DNA of 64,000 nt from Saccharopolyspora indica (GTDB lineage Bacteria > Actinomycetota > Actinomycetes > Mycobacteriales > Pseudonocardiaceae). The position numbers were made by a program, and so were the translations under genes. The DNA lies in contig NZ_JAQGLB010000002.1 of NCBI RefSeq assembly GCF_027853965.1, forward strand, positions 434,001 to 498,000, read 5' to 3'. The notes below the pieces were generated by a model that was given only the letters and a program-made list of their open reading frames with translations, searched no databases and had not been told where the DNA came from. How positions within the stretch are numbered: the stretch's first letter is position 1; each line of letters starts with the position of its first letter. Shown here piece by piece: positions 19,783 to 27,751 of this stretch.

Positions 19783-20991
19783 GTGTTGAGACCGGAGCGG
19801 GATGGCTGTCCCGGAGCGTTGCGCGTGCACCAGGCCGCCGATGGCGGATTGGCCCGCATCCGCATCCCGGGCGGCTCGCTCACCCCCCACCAGGTCCGAG
19901 CGCTCGCCGAGTCCGCGGCGCTGGGCGACGGCGGCCTTGAGCTCACTTCCCGGGCGAACGTGCAGGTCCGCGGCCTGCCCGCCGGAGCGGAGCAGGAACT
20001 GGCCGCGCGGCTGCGCGAAGCCGGGCTGCTGCCCTCGGCGACGCACGAGCGGGTCCGCAACATCATCGGCTCGCCCTCCGCGGACGGCCGCGAGCTGATC
20101 GACGTGCGGGCGGTGGCGGCCGAACTCGACGAGGCGCTCTGCGCCGACCCGGCCCTGGCCGGGCTGCCAGGGCGGTTCCTGTTCGCGGTCGACGACGGCA
20201 GCGGCGACGTCAGCTCGCTCGGTGCCGACGTCGGGCTGCGCGCGCTGAGCGCGGACACCGCGGCGCTGCTGCTCGCCGACGTGGACTCCGGGATCCGGAC
20301 GTCCCTGCGGCAGGCCGCCGGAGCCGCCATCGCCGCGGCGGAGGCGTTCCTGGCGGAGAAGGCGGCGCAGGGCTGCTCGGCGTGGCGGCTGGCCGAACTC
20401 GACGGCGGCGCGCGGCGGATCGCCGAACGGCTGGGCGGGGCCGCCGCGGCCGCGCCGGTGTCCGCGGTGCCGCCGACGCATGCGCAGGTCGGACGCGTGC
20501 TCCGGCCCGACGGGACGGTCTCCGCGGTGGCCGGAGCGCCACTGGGCCGGTTGGCGCCGGAGCAGGTGGATATCATCACCGCCGCGTCCGAGGCCGCGGG
20601 CGAGCTGCGCCTGACGCCTTGGCGGACCGTCGTCCTGCCCGGCGTGCGACCGGACGAAGCCGACCGGTGGTTGCCGGCGCTCGGCGCTCGCGGACTGCTC
20701 GTGGACCCCGCTTCAAACGGGGTCGGCGTGACCACGTGCGCCGGTCGGCCCGGGTGCGCGAAGTCGCTGGCCGACGTCCGCGAGGACGCCCGGCGCGCGG
20801 CACCGGCCGGTGCCCTGCCGGTGCACTGGTCGGGGTGCGGGCGGCGCTGCGGACGGCCGCCGGGACGCGTCGTGGAAGTGCTGGCCACCGGTGCCGGCTA
20901 CGAGGTCGGTCTCGACGCAGCGACGTGGACCTCGGCGTCCGATGTGGACCAGGTATCCGCCGCGCTCGGCGCGGCACGGAGGAATGTGTGA
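19783..20991 (+). CDS. cobG: precorrin-3B synthase (CobG)
   Basis: 402 residues of the nitrite/sulfite reductase ferredoxin-like fold. It has LTSRANVQVRGLPAG near residue 55 and the [4Fe-4S] cysteines in TTCAGRPGCAKS (CX5C) and SGCGRRCGRP (CX3C) near the C-terminus. CobG is the O2-dependent enzyme that hydroxylates C20 and forms the lactone of precorrin-3B, the marker of the aerobic route. Its GTG start appears leaderless. The stop overlaps the cobH start (GTGA), making cobG-cobH-cobIJ one coupled operon. There is no riboswitch on this side of the divergent region. Confidence 0.92.
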   Translation: MLRPERDGCPGALRVHQAADGGLARIRIPGGSLTPHQVRALAESAALGDGGLELTSRANVQVRGLPAGAEQELAARLREAGLLPSATHERVRNIIGSPSADGRELIDVRAVAAELDEALCADPALAGLPGRFLFAVDDGSGDVSSLGADVGLRALSADTAALLLADVDSGIRTSLRQAAGAAIAAAEAFLAEKAAQGCSAWRLAELDGGARRIAERLGGAAAAAPVSAVPPTHAQVGRVLRPDGTVSAVAGAPLGRLAPEQVDIITAASEAAGELRLTPWRTVVLPGVRPDEADRWLPALGARGLLVDPASNGVGVTTCAGRPGCAKSLADVREDARRAAPAGALPVHWSGCGRRCGRPPGRVVEVLATGAGYEVGLDAATWTSASDVDQVSAALGAARRNV

Positions 20992-21644
20992 ACGACAACG
21001 CTGCCCGCTACCGCGGGGTGCCCGAATACGTCCGGGAAGGCGCGGAGATCTACCGCCGCTCCTTCGCCACGATCCGCGCGGAAGCCCGGCTGGACGGCCT
21101 GCCGCCGGAGGTCGCCGGCGTCGCGGTGCGGATGATCCACGCCTGCGGCATGGTCGACCTGGTCGACGACCTCGCGTTCTCCCCGGACGTGGTGATCAAC
21201 GCGCGCGAGGCGCTGCACCGCGGTGCGCCGATCCTGTGCGACGCCGCGATGGTCGCCGCCGGAGTGACCCGGCGGCGCCTGCCCGCGGACAACCCGGTGA
21301 TCTGCACCCTCTCCGACCAGCAGGTACCCGCGCTGGCCCGCGAGCTGGGCACGACGCGCAGCGCGGCGGCCCTGGAGCTGTGGCGCGACCGGCTGGCCGG
21401 TTCCGTGGTCGCGGTCGGCAACGCGCCGACGGCGCTGTTCCGTCTGCTGGAGATGATCGAGGACGGCGCTCCGAAGCCCGCAGCGGTGCTGGGCCTGCCC
21501 GTCGGCTTCATCGGCGCGGCGGAGTCGAAGGACGCGCTGGCCGCGCACCCGAGCGGCCTGGAGCACCTGGTGGTGCGCGGTCGCCGCGGCGGCAGCGCCA
21601 TGGCGGTGGCCGCCATCAACGCGATCGCGAGCGAGGAAGAGTGA
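20988..21644 (+). CDS. cobH: precorrin-8X methylmutase (CobH)
   Basis: 218 residues, normal CobH length. It contains the diagnostic MIHACGMVDLVDDLAFS with the catalytic His, and GNAPTALFRLLEMIEDG and GLPVGFIGAAESKDAL toward the C-terminus. It moves the C11 methyl group to C12, giving hydrogenobyrinate. The GTG start has GGAGGAA upstream and overlaps the cobG stop by 4 bp; the stop overlaps the cobIJ start in the same way. Confidence 0.95.
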   Translation: MNDNAARYRGVPEYVREGAEIYRRSFATIRAEARLDGLPPEVAGVAVRMIHACGMVDLVDDLAFSPDVVINAREALHRGAPILCDAAMVAAGVTRRRLPADNPVICTLSDQQVPALARELGTTRSAAALELWRDRLAGSVVAVGNAPTALFRLLEMIEDGAPKPAAVLGLPVGFIGAAESKDALAAHPSGLEHLVVRGRRGGSAMAVAAINAIASEEE

Positions 21645-23254
21645 GCAGCAACGGCACGCTCTACGGCGTGGGCCTCGGTCCCGGCGACCCGGAACTGGTG
21701 ACGGTCAAGGCCGCCCGGCTGATCGAGCGGGCCGAGGTGATCGCCTACCACAGCGCCCGCCACGGCCGGAGCGTCGCGCGATCCATCGCCGAGCCCTACC
21801 TGCGGCCGGAGCAGATCGAGGAAGCCCTGGTCTACCCGGTGACCACCGAGACCACCGACCACCCGGGCGGCTACCAGGGCGCCATCGACGAGTTCTACGC
21901 GGAGGCCGCGGCCAGGCTCGCCGCGCACCTCTCCGCCGGGCGCGACGTCGTCCTGCTCGCCGAGGGAGATCCGCTCTTCTACGGCTCCTACATGCACATG
22001 CACAAGCGGTTGTCGGGCCGCTTCCGCGCCGAGGTGATCCCCGGCATCACCTCGATCAGCGGCGCTTCGGCGGCGTTGGGGCGGCCGCTGGCCGAGCGCG
22101 ACGAGACCTTCACCGTGCTGCCCGGCACGCTCCCGCCGGACGTCCTCGCGGAGCGGCTCGCCGCCACCGACGCGGCGGCGGTGCTCAAGCTGGGCCGGAC
22201 CTTCGACGGCGTGCGGGAGGCGTTCGAGAAGGCGGGCCGCCTCGACGAGGCCTGGTACGTCGAGCGCGCCACCACCGACCGCCAGCGCCACCTGCCGCTG
22301 GCCGACGTCGACCCGGACACCGTCCCGTACTTCTCCCTGGCCCTCCTCCCCGGCCCGGCCAACGCCGCGGGGCCCGCGTCAATTTCGTACGAAATTGCGC
22401 AGGCCCCTCTCCCGACCGCCACCTCCAACGTGGCGCTGTCGCGCCGCAGTCGTGCAGACCCGGGTGACGGTCAATTTCGTACGAAATTGACGCCCGGCGC
22501 CGAAGGCGCAGGTCGGGGTGAGGTCGTGGTGGTCGGGCTCGGGCCTGGTGGGCGCGAGTGGGTGACGCCGGAAGTGCAGGCGGCGCTCGCCGCGGCCGAC
22601 GACCTGGTCGGTTACACCACGTACCTCGCGCGGGTTCCGGACAACCCGCGGCAGCGCAAGCACGCGTCGGACAACCGCGTCGAGGCCGAGCGCGCGGAGT
22701 TCGCGCTGGAGCTGGCGCGGCGCGGTTCGAAGGTCGCCGTGGTCTCGTCCGGGGATCCCGGTGTGTTCGCGATGGCCAGCGCGGTGCTGGAGGTCGCGGC
22801 GGAGCGCTCGGACGTACCGGTGCGGGTGCTGCCCGGGATGACCGCGGCGCAGGCGGTGGCCAGCCGCGTCGGCGCGCCGCTGGGCCACGACTTCTGCGTG
22901 CTGTCGCTGTCCGACCGGCTCAAGCCGTGGGAGGTGATCGTCGAGCGCCTGCGGGCCGCCGCGGCGGCCGACCTGGTGATGGCGATCTACAACCCGGCCT
23001 CGCGCAGCCGGACCTGGCAGGTCGCGGCCGCGCGCGATGCCGTCCTGGAGCACCGGTCGCCGGACACGCCGGTGGTCGTCGGGCGGGACGTCGGCGGGCC
23101 GGAGGAGAGCATCAAGGTGGTGCGCCTGGCCGATCTGGACCAGTCCGATGTGGACATGCGGTGCCTGCTGCTGATCGGGTCCTCGACCACGCGGATCACC
23201 GCGGGCCCCGACGGCCGCGAGGTCGTGTTCACCCCGAGGCGCTACCCGGCGTGA
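21641..23254 (+). CDS. cobIJ: CobI-CobJ fusion: precorrin-2 C20- and precorrin-3B C17-methyltransferase
   Basis: 537 residues. The N-terminal CobI domain (to about residue 245) starts with LYGVGLGPGDPELVTVKA and has AEGDPLFYGSYMHMHKRL. The C-terminal CobJ domain (from about residue 293) has VVGLGPGGREWVTPE, SSGDPGVFAMAS and MAIYNPASRSRTW. CobI adds the C20 methyl to precorrin-2; CobJ methylates C17 during ring contraction. Mycobacteria have a similar fusion of about 500 residues. The excess here is a roughly 45-residue linker encoded by an in-frame pair of palindromic repeats (22378-22491), reading SISYEIA and GQFRTKLT at the palindromes. The GTG start overlaps the cobH stop; the 3' end overlaps the convergent cobK by 13 bp. 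Confidence 0.95.
   Translation: MSSNGTLYGVGLGPGDPELVTVKAARLIERAEVIAYHSARHGRSVARSIAEPYLRPEQIEEALVYPVTTETTDHPGGYQGAIDEFYAEAAARLAAHLSAGRDVVLLAEGDPLFYGSYMHMHKRLSGRFRAEVIPGITSISGASAALGRPLAERDETFTVLPGTLPPDVLAERLAATDAAAVLKLGRTFDGVREAFEKAGRLDEAWYVERATTDRQRHLPLADVDPDTVPYFSLALLPGPANAAGPASISYEIAQAPLPTATSNVALSRRSRADPGDGQFRTKLTPGAEGAGRGEVVVVGLGPGGREWVTPEVQAALAAADDLVGYTTYLARVPDNPRQRKHASDNRVEAERAEFALELARRGSKVAVVSSGDPGVFAMASAVLEVAAERSDVPVRVLPGMTAAQAVASRVGAPLGHDFCVLSLSDRLKPWEVIVERLRAAAAADLVMAIYNPASRSRTWQVAAARDAVLEHRSPDTPVVVGRDVGGPEESIKVVRLADLDQSDVDMRCLLLIGSSTTRITAGPDGREVVFTPRRYPA
22378..22491 (+). repeat. REPIN-like palindrome pair R3 inside cobIJ
   Basis: Two copies of the TTTC-GTAC-GAAA palindrome, at 22378-22397 and 22470-22491, lie 72 bp apart. 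The second is a perfect 22-bp palindrome and carries the 5' extension CCCGGGTGACGG (22459-22470), exactly as in the intergenic copy at 38485-38519. Both are translated, in different frames relative to the palindrome, as part of the CobI-CobJ linker. No stop codon is introduced. Confidence 0.9.
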
Positions 23255-23982
23255 TCGACGGCATCGAGCCAGGCCACGGCCTGCTCGACGGTCCCGGCCG
23301 ACGGCACGTCGGGCCGGGGCGGGCGCTGCACCATCACCACCGGCAGCCCGAGCGCGCGGGCCGCGGTGAGCTTCGCGCTGGTCATCGAACCGCCGCTGTT
23401 CTTGCTGACCAGCACCTCGACGCGGTGCTCCCGCAGCAGCGCGAGCTCGTCGTCGACGGTGAACGGCCCGCGCGCGAGCAGCACGGTCGTGCGCGGGGGC
23501 AGCGGTGGTTCGGGCGGGTCGACGGTCCGGACCAGGAACCGGAGGTCGAGTCCGGCGAAGTGGGCGAGGCCCTGCCTGCCGGTGGTGAGGAAGATCCGCT
23601 CGCCCAGCTCCGGCAGCAGCGCGGCGGCCGCGGCCATCGAGGGCACCGGCCGCCAGTCGTCGCCTGGCTCCGGCTCCCAGGCGGGGCGGCGCAGCACCAG
23701 CAGCGGGCACCCCGCGCGCTGCGCCGCCGCGACGGCGTTGTCGCTGATCGTCCGGGCGAACGGGTGGGTGGCGTCCACGACCGCGCCGACGCGCTCGCGC
23801 CGGAGCCAGTCGGCCAGCCCGTCCGGCCCGCCGAACCCGCCGACGCGCACGTCACCGGGCGGCAGCTGCGGCTCCCGGACCCGCCCGGCCAGGGACGATG
23901 TCACGTGCAGGTCGGGCCGCTCGTGGAGCAGCCCGGCGAGCGCCCGGGCTTCACCGGTGCCGCCGAGGATGAGCACGCGCAT
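23242..23982 (-). CDS. cobK: precorrin-6A reductase (CobK/CbiJ)
   Basis: 246 residues. It starts MRVLILGGTGEARALAGLL and includes VVDATHPFARTISDNA, LLVLRRPAWEP and VSKNSGGSMTSAKLTAARAL, the standard CobK/CbiJ signature set. It reduces precorrin-6A to precorrin-6B with NAD(P)H. I chose ATG 23982 because GGAAG lies at a suitable distance; the ATG nine bases earlier has that site too close. It is convergent with and overlaps cobIJ by 13 bp, and divergent from cbiD across an 89-bp gap holding a hairpin. Confidence 0.93.
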   Translation of the reverse strand: MRVLILGGTGEARALAGLLHERPDLHVTSSLAGRVREPQLPPGDVRVGGFGGPDGLADWLRRERVGAVVDATHPFARTISDNAVAAAQRAGCPLLVLRRPAWEPEPGDDWRPVPSMAAAAALLPELGERIFLTTGRQGLAHFAGLDLRFLVRTVDPPEPPLPPRTTVLLARGPFTVDDELALLREHRVEVLVSKNSGGSMTSAKLTAARALGLPVVMVQRPPRPDVPSAGTVEQAVAWLDAVDHAG

Positions 23983-24005
23983 GTGGAACATTCTTCCAGG
24001 GAGGT

Positions 24006-24049
24006 CCGTGAGCGCTTTGGGGCGCTATAACGCCCCGGAACGCGCACGG
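24006..24049. repeat. GTGAG-family palindrome H3 between cobK and cbiD
   Basis: Imperfect palindrome CCGTGaGCGctttGGGGCG (24006-24024) against 24031-24049, with a ctataa loop. The layout matches the palindrome at 11176-11217. It lies upstream of both divergent genes, so it is not a simple 3' terminator and may be an operator or attenuator. Confidence 0.65.
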
Positions 24050-24071
24050 GAGTACTAGTTCGGAGACGGCG

Positions 24072-25163
24072 ATGAGCGGACGAGCGGAGGGATCGGGCCT
24101 CCGGTACGGCTGGACGACGGGGGCCTGCGCCACCGCGTCCACGGCCGCCGCCTACACGGCGCTGCTGACCGGGGAGTTCCCGGACCCGGTCGAGATCGTG
24201 CTGCCGAAGGGCCACCGCCCGGCCTTCGCGCTCGCCCGCGAGCGGCTCGGTGACGGCTTCGCCACGGCGGGCGTGGTCAAGGACGCCGGCGATGATCCCG
24301 ACGTGACGCACGGCGCGCTCGTGTCGGTGACGGTCCGGCCGGCCGAACCCGGCGCAGGAGTGGTCTTCCGCGCCGGTGACGGCGTGGGCACCGTCACCAA
24401 GCCGGGGCTGCCGCTGCCGGTCGGCGAACCGGCGATCAACCCCGTGCCGCGGCAGCTGATGCGCGAGGTCGTCGCGCGGGTGGCCGCGCGGCACGGCGGC
24501 AGCGGCGACGTCATCGTCGAGGTGTCCGTGGACGGCGGCGCGGAACTGGCCCGGCGCACCTGGAACCCGCGGCTGGGAATCCTGGGTGGACTGTCCATCT
24601 TGGGCACCACCGGTGTCGTCGTGCCGTACTCCTGCTCGGCGTGGATCGACAGCATCCGGCGCGGGGTGGACGTGGCGCGCGCGGCGGGCCTGGAGCACGT
24701 CGCAGGCTGCACCGGCAGCACCTCGGAGAAGGTCGCCGCCAAGCTCTACGACCTGCCCGGCGAAGCGCTGCTGGACATGGGCGACTTCGCCGGCGCGGTG
24801 CTGAAGTACCTGCGCAGGCACCCGGTCCCGCGGCTCACGGTGGCCGGTGGCATCGGCAAGATCTCCAAGCTCGCCGACGGCCACCTGGACCTGCACTCCA
24901 AGCGCTCCCAGGTCGACTTCGCCAAGCTCGCCGCGATCGTCGGCGAAGCGGGCGGCGGCCCCGACCTGATCACCAGGATCCGCGGGGCCAACACCGCGCT
25001 CGAAGCGCTGCACCTGTGCACCGACGCGAACATCCCGCTCGGCGACCTCATCGCGCACCGGGCCCGGCAGTTCAGCCTCGAAACCCTCCGCGGCGCCCCG
25101 ATCGAGGTCGACGTCGTGGTCATCGACCGAGCGGGCACCATCGTCGGCCGGAGCCCGGTCTGA
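24072..25163 (+). CDS. cbiD: cobalt-precorrin-5B C1-methyltransferase (CbiD)
   Basis: 363 residues, normal CbiD length. It opens with LRYGWTTGACATASTAAAY, the hallmark of the family, and has GDGVGTVTKPGL, EPAINPVPRQLM, GTTGVVVPYS and the C-terminal VDVVVIDRAG. CbiD adds the C1 methyl in the anaerobic pathway; the aerobic route uses the unrelated CobF. No CobF is seen here, so CbiD may serve both methyltransferase sets. ATG 24072 follows a GGAGACGGCG region. It is divergent from cobK and convergent with cobM, with several hairpins after the stop. Confidence 0.94.
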   Translation: MSGRAEGSGLRYGWTTGACATASTAAAYTALLTGEFPDPVEIVLPKGHRPAFALARERLGDGFATAGVVKDAGDDPDVTHGALVSVTVRPAEPGAGVVFRAGDGVGTVTKPGLPLPVGEPAINPVPRQLMREVVARVAARHGGSGDVIVEVSVDGGAELARRTWNPRLGILGGLSILGTTGVVVPYSCSAWIDSIRRGVDVARAAGLEHVAGCTGSTSEKVAAKLYDLPGEALLDMGDFAGAVLKYLRRHPVPRLTVAGGIGKISKLADGHLDLHSKRSQVDFAKLAAIVGEAGGGPDLITRIRGANTALEALHLCTDANIPLGDLIAHRARQFSLETLRGAPIEVDVVVIDRAGTIVGRSPV

Positions 25164-25200
25164 CCCGCCCGGCTCCGCCGCCAACCTTCAGCCCCGACGC

Positions 25201-25240
25201 GACTTCAGTGGAAATCAGGTCCCCGATTTCAATGGAAGTT
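25201..25240. repeat. REPIN-like palindrome pair R4
   Basis: GACTTCAGTGGAAATC (25201-25216) and GATTTCAATGGAAGTT (25225-25240) form an imperfect inverted pair (12 of 16 positions), with TTC-N4-GAA cores and 8 bp between them. It is a decayed member of the class and flanks the strong hairpin that follows. Confidence 0.6.
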
Positions 25241-25241
25241 G

Positions 25242-25289
25242 CGCGCCGTCGTCGGTGTGTCGGGCACCCGGCACACCGACGACGGCGCG
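25242..25289. terminator. bidirectional hairpin between cbiD and cobM
   Basis: Perfect 18-bp stem (CGCGCCGTCGTCGGTGTG at 25242-25259 against 25272-25289) with a 12-nt loop, in the convergent gap. Confidence 0.85.
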
Positions 25290-25298
25290 TCGGGTTTT

Positions 25299-25346
25299 GC
25301 GCGATTTCAATGGAAATCAGACGGCAAATTTCCGTTGAAATCGCGC
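25299..25346. repeat. REPIN-like palindrome pair R5
   Basis: 19-bp arms at 25299-25317 (GCGCGATTTCAATGGAAAT) and 25328-25346, inverted with one mismatch and 10 bp apart. Each arm has the TTTC-N4-GAAA core. It begins 5 bp after the cobM stop on the minus strand, so it may also terminate cobM. Confidence 0.8.
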
Positions 25347-25350
25347 CCGG

Positions 25351-26094
25351 TCAGTCGCGGCAGCGGTTGGTGGAGTAGAGGTGGCTGTCCGGGAACTCCG
25401 ATGCGGTCAGGACTTCGCCCACCACGACGACCGCCGTCCGGACGATGCCCGCCGCCCGCACCTGCGCGGCGATGTCGGAAAGCGTTGCGCGGAGCACGAG
25501 TTCGTCCGCGCGGCTCGCGTTGGCCACCACGGCCACCGGGCAGTCCGCGCCGTAGTTGGGCACGAGCTCCTCGACGAGCTCCTCGATCCGGTTGACCGCG
25601 AGGTGCAGGACCATCGTCGCGCGGCTCCGGCCGAGCGTGGCCAGGTTCTCGTGCTCCGGCATGGGCGTCGCGCGCGCGGACGTGCGGGTGAGCACCACGG
25701 TCTGGCCGACGCCGGGAACGGTGAACTCGCGGTTCAGCGCCGCAGCCGCGGCGGCGAAGGCCGGGACGCCCGGCACCACCTCGTACGGGATCCCGGCGGC
25801 GTCCAGGCGGCGCATCTGCTCGGCGACGGCGCTGAACACCGACGGATCCCCGGAGTGCAGCCGCGCCACGTCGAGCCCGGCTTCGTGCGCGGCGAGCATC
25901 TCGGCGAGGATGTCGTCCAGCGTCAGCTTCGCGGTGTCCACGAGCTTCGCCTCCGGAGGGCAGTGCTCGAGCAGCTCGGTCGGCACCAGGCTGCCCGCGT
26001 ACAAGCACACCGGCGAGGCGGCGATGACATCGCGGCCCCGCACGGTGATCAGGTCCGCGGCACCAGGCCCGGCTCCCACGAAACGAACTGTCAT
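25351..26094 (-). CDS. cobM: precorrin-4 C11-methyltransferase (CobM)
   Basis: 247 residues, canonical CobM length. It starts TVRFVGAGPGAADLITVRG and has PVCLYAGSLVP, RLHSGDPSVFSAVAEQM, FTVPGVGQTVVLTR and the C-terminal VVVVGEVL. It methylates C11 of precorrin-4. The ATG overlaps the cobL stop (ATGA), so the two are translationally coupled. A second, tailed CobM/CbiF paralog is at the left edge of the window. Hairpins R5 and 25242-25289 follow. Confidence 0.95.
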   Translation of the reverse strand: MTVRFVGAGPGAADLITVRGRDVIAASPVCLYAGSLVPTELLEHCPPEAKLVDTAKLTLDDILAEMLAAHEAGLDVARLHSGDPSVFSAVAEQMRRLDAAGIPYEVVPGVPAFAAAAAALNREFTVPGVGQTVVLTRTSARATPMPEHENLATLGRSRATMVLHLAVNRIEELVEELVPNYGADCPVAVVANASRADELVLRATLSDIAAQVRAAGIVRTAVVVVGEVLTASEFPDSHLYSTNRCRD

Positions 26095-27314
26095 CGCTTG
26101 CCCACCACCCACTGCGTCACCGGCATCGCGGGCCGCCAGCCGGTGAAACCACCGATCGGCGCCGCGCGCTCCACCGAGATCCGGACCAGTTCGCCGCCGA
26201 TGCGGCGGTACCAGTCGGCCACCAGAGCCTCCAATTCCAGCGTGACCGCGTTGACCACCAGGCGCCCGCCCGGGCGCAACGCGGCCCAGCACGATTCCAG
26301 CGCACCCGGCGCGGTTCCCCCGCCGCCGACGAAGATCGCATCCGGTGCGTCCAGCCTGTCCAGCGCGTGCGGCACCGCTCCGGTGATCACCTGGATTCCG
26401 GGAACGCCCAGCGCTTTCGCGTTCGCCGCGATGCGCTGCGCCCGGTCCTCGCGGTGCTCGATCGCGATCGCCCGGCAGGACGGATCGCTGCGCATCCACT
26501 CGATCGCGATGCTACCGGCCCCCGCGCCGACGTCCCACAACAGCTGCCTGGGGCACGGAGCCAGCCGGGCGAGCGTGATCGCCCGCACGTCGCGCTTGGT
26601 GAGCTGCCCGTCGTGCTCGAAGGCGTCGTCCGGCAGTCCCGGCGTGATGGGCAGGGTTCTCGCGTCGGGGGCCGCTCGGCACTCGATCGCGATCACGTTC
26701 AGCGAATCCGCGGACTGCGCCCAGCTGTCGGCGGTGGCGGTGATGCACTGCTCCTGCTCGCTGCCGAGCTCCGAGAGCACGGTCATGCTGCTGGGGCCGA
26801 AACCGCGCTCTCGCAGCAGCGCGGCCACGGCGTCCGGGGTGCTTCCGTCGGAGCTGAGGACCAGCAACCGGTTTCCCGGCTGGACGCGGGGGTGCAGCAG
26901 CTCCACCGGCCTGCCGACCAGGCTCACGACCGCGGTCTCCTGCACCGGCCAGCCCATCCGCGCGCAGGCCAGCGACAGCGACGACGGGTGCGCGATGATC
27001 CGCACCCGCTCCGGTCCGAGCAGTTTCACCAGGGTGGCGCCGATCCCGTAGAACATCGGATCGCCGCTGGCCAGCACGCAGATCGACCGGCCGGCGTGCT
27101 CGGCGAGCAGACCGGGCAGCGCCGGCAGCAGCGGAGTGGGCCAGGCCACCCGCCGCCCGGTGGCCGCGGGCACCAGATCGAGCTGGCGCGAGCTGCCGAA
27201 CAGCACCTCGGCGGAGTTCACGACGGTCTGGGCGTGCCGGGACAGGCCCGCCGCACCGTCGGCCCCGATGCCGACGACGTGGACCGGTTCCGGCACTTCC
27301 TGGTGGACGCTCAC
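26091..27314 (-). CDS. cobL: precorrin-6Y C5,15-methyltransferase (decarboxylating) CobL
   Basis: 407 residues with both domains. The N-terminal CbiE-like methylase has HVVGIGADGAAGLS and VLASGDPMFYGIGATL. The C-terminal CbiT-like domain has LLWDVGAGAGSIAIEWMR. It adds methyls at C5 and C15 and decarboxylates the C12 acetate. The GTG start has GAGGTGG upstream and lies 24 bp after the PPOX gene, suggesting co-transcription with it. The stop overlaps cobM. This copy is closer to classical CobL than the one at 1024-2226. Confidence 0.95.
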   Translation of the reverse strand: MSVHQEVPEPVHVVGIGADGAAGLSRHAQTVVNSAEVLFGSSRQLDLVPAATGRRVAWPTPLLPALPGLLAEHAGRSICVLASGDPMFYGIGATLVKLLGPERVRIIAHPSSLSLACARMGWPVQETAVVSLVGRPVELLHPRVQPGNRLLVLSSDGSTPDAVAALLRERGFGPSSMTVLSELGSEQEQCITATADSWAQSADSLNVIAIECRAAPDARTLPITPGLPDDAFEHDGQLTKRDVRAITLARLAPCPRQLLWDVGAGAGSIAIEWMRSDPSCRAIAIEHREDRAQRIAANAKALGVPGIQVITGAVPHALDRLDAPDAIFVGGGGTAPGALESCWAALRPGGRLVVNAVTLELEALVADWYRRIGGELVRISVERAAPIGGFTGWRPAMPVTQWVVGKR

Positions 27315-27338
27315 CGCACCACCTCACCACGGTCCCGG

Positions 27339-27740
27339 TCAGACGTTGCCGAGGACCTTCGTCACGGAGATCTCGATCACCACGCGGGACGGGTTGGCGC
27401 GGGGCCTCTTGTAGCGCTGCTCGTACCGGCGCTCGGCATCGGCCACCGCCTCCGGGTCGTCGCGCACCACGGCCACTCCTTGCAGGGTGGACCACCGCCG
27501 CCCGTCGACCTGGCAGACCGCGACCTGCGCGCCACCGGGCCCGGCGGCGCGGATCTGCCGCGCCTTGTACGACGTTCCGGAGGAGATCACCCGCGCGGTC
27601 GCCGCCCCGACGTCGAGCGTCACCCCGACCGGAACCACGTGCGGCGTGCCGTCGAGGCGCACCGTCGTCAACGTGCTCAAGTGGCGTTCCTGCCAGAACC
27701 GCAGGAATTCCTCGCTCGCGTTCTCCAGCCGTCGGCCCAC
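27339..27740 (-). CDS. PPOX-class (F420-dependent type) oxidoreductase
   Basis: 133 residues forming a split-barrel flavin/F420-binding protein of the pyridoxamine 5'-phosphate oxidase class. LSTLTTVRLDGTPHVVPVGV and SYKARQIRAAG are typical of Rv1155-like members, which use F420 in actinobacteria; the cofactor is inferred. The GTG at 27740 has a perfect AGGAGG five bases upstream. An earlier GTG at 27755 overlaps the helicase stop (GTGA) but lacks such a site. Either way it is coupled to the helicase gene and precedes cobL by 24 bp. Its substrate is unknown. Confidence 0.82.
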   Translation of the reverse strand: MGRRLENASEEFLRFWQERHLSTLTTVRLDGTPHVVPVGVTLDVGAATARVISSGTSYKARQIRAAGPGGAQVAVCQVDGRRWSTLQGVAVVRDDPEAVADAERRYEQRYKRPRANPSRVVIEISVTKVLGNV

Positions 27741-27751
27741 CGGGTTCCTCC

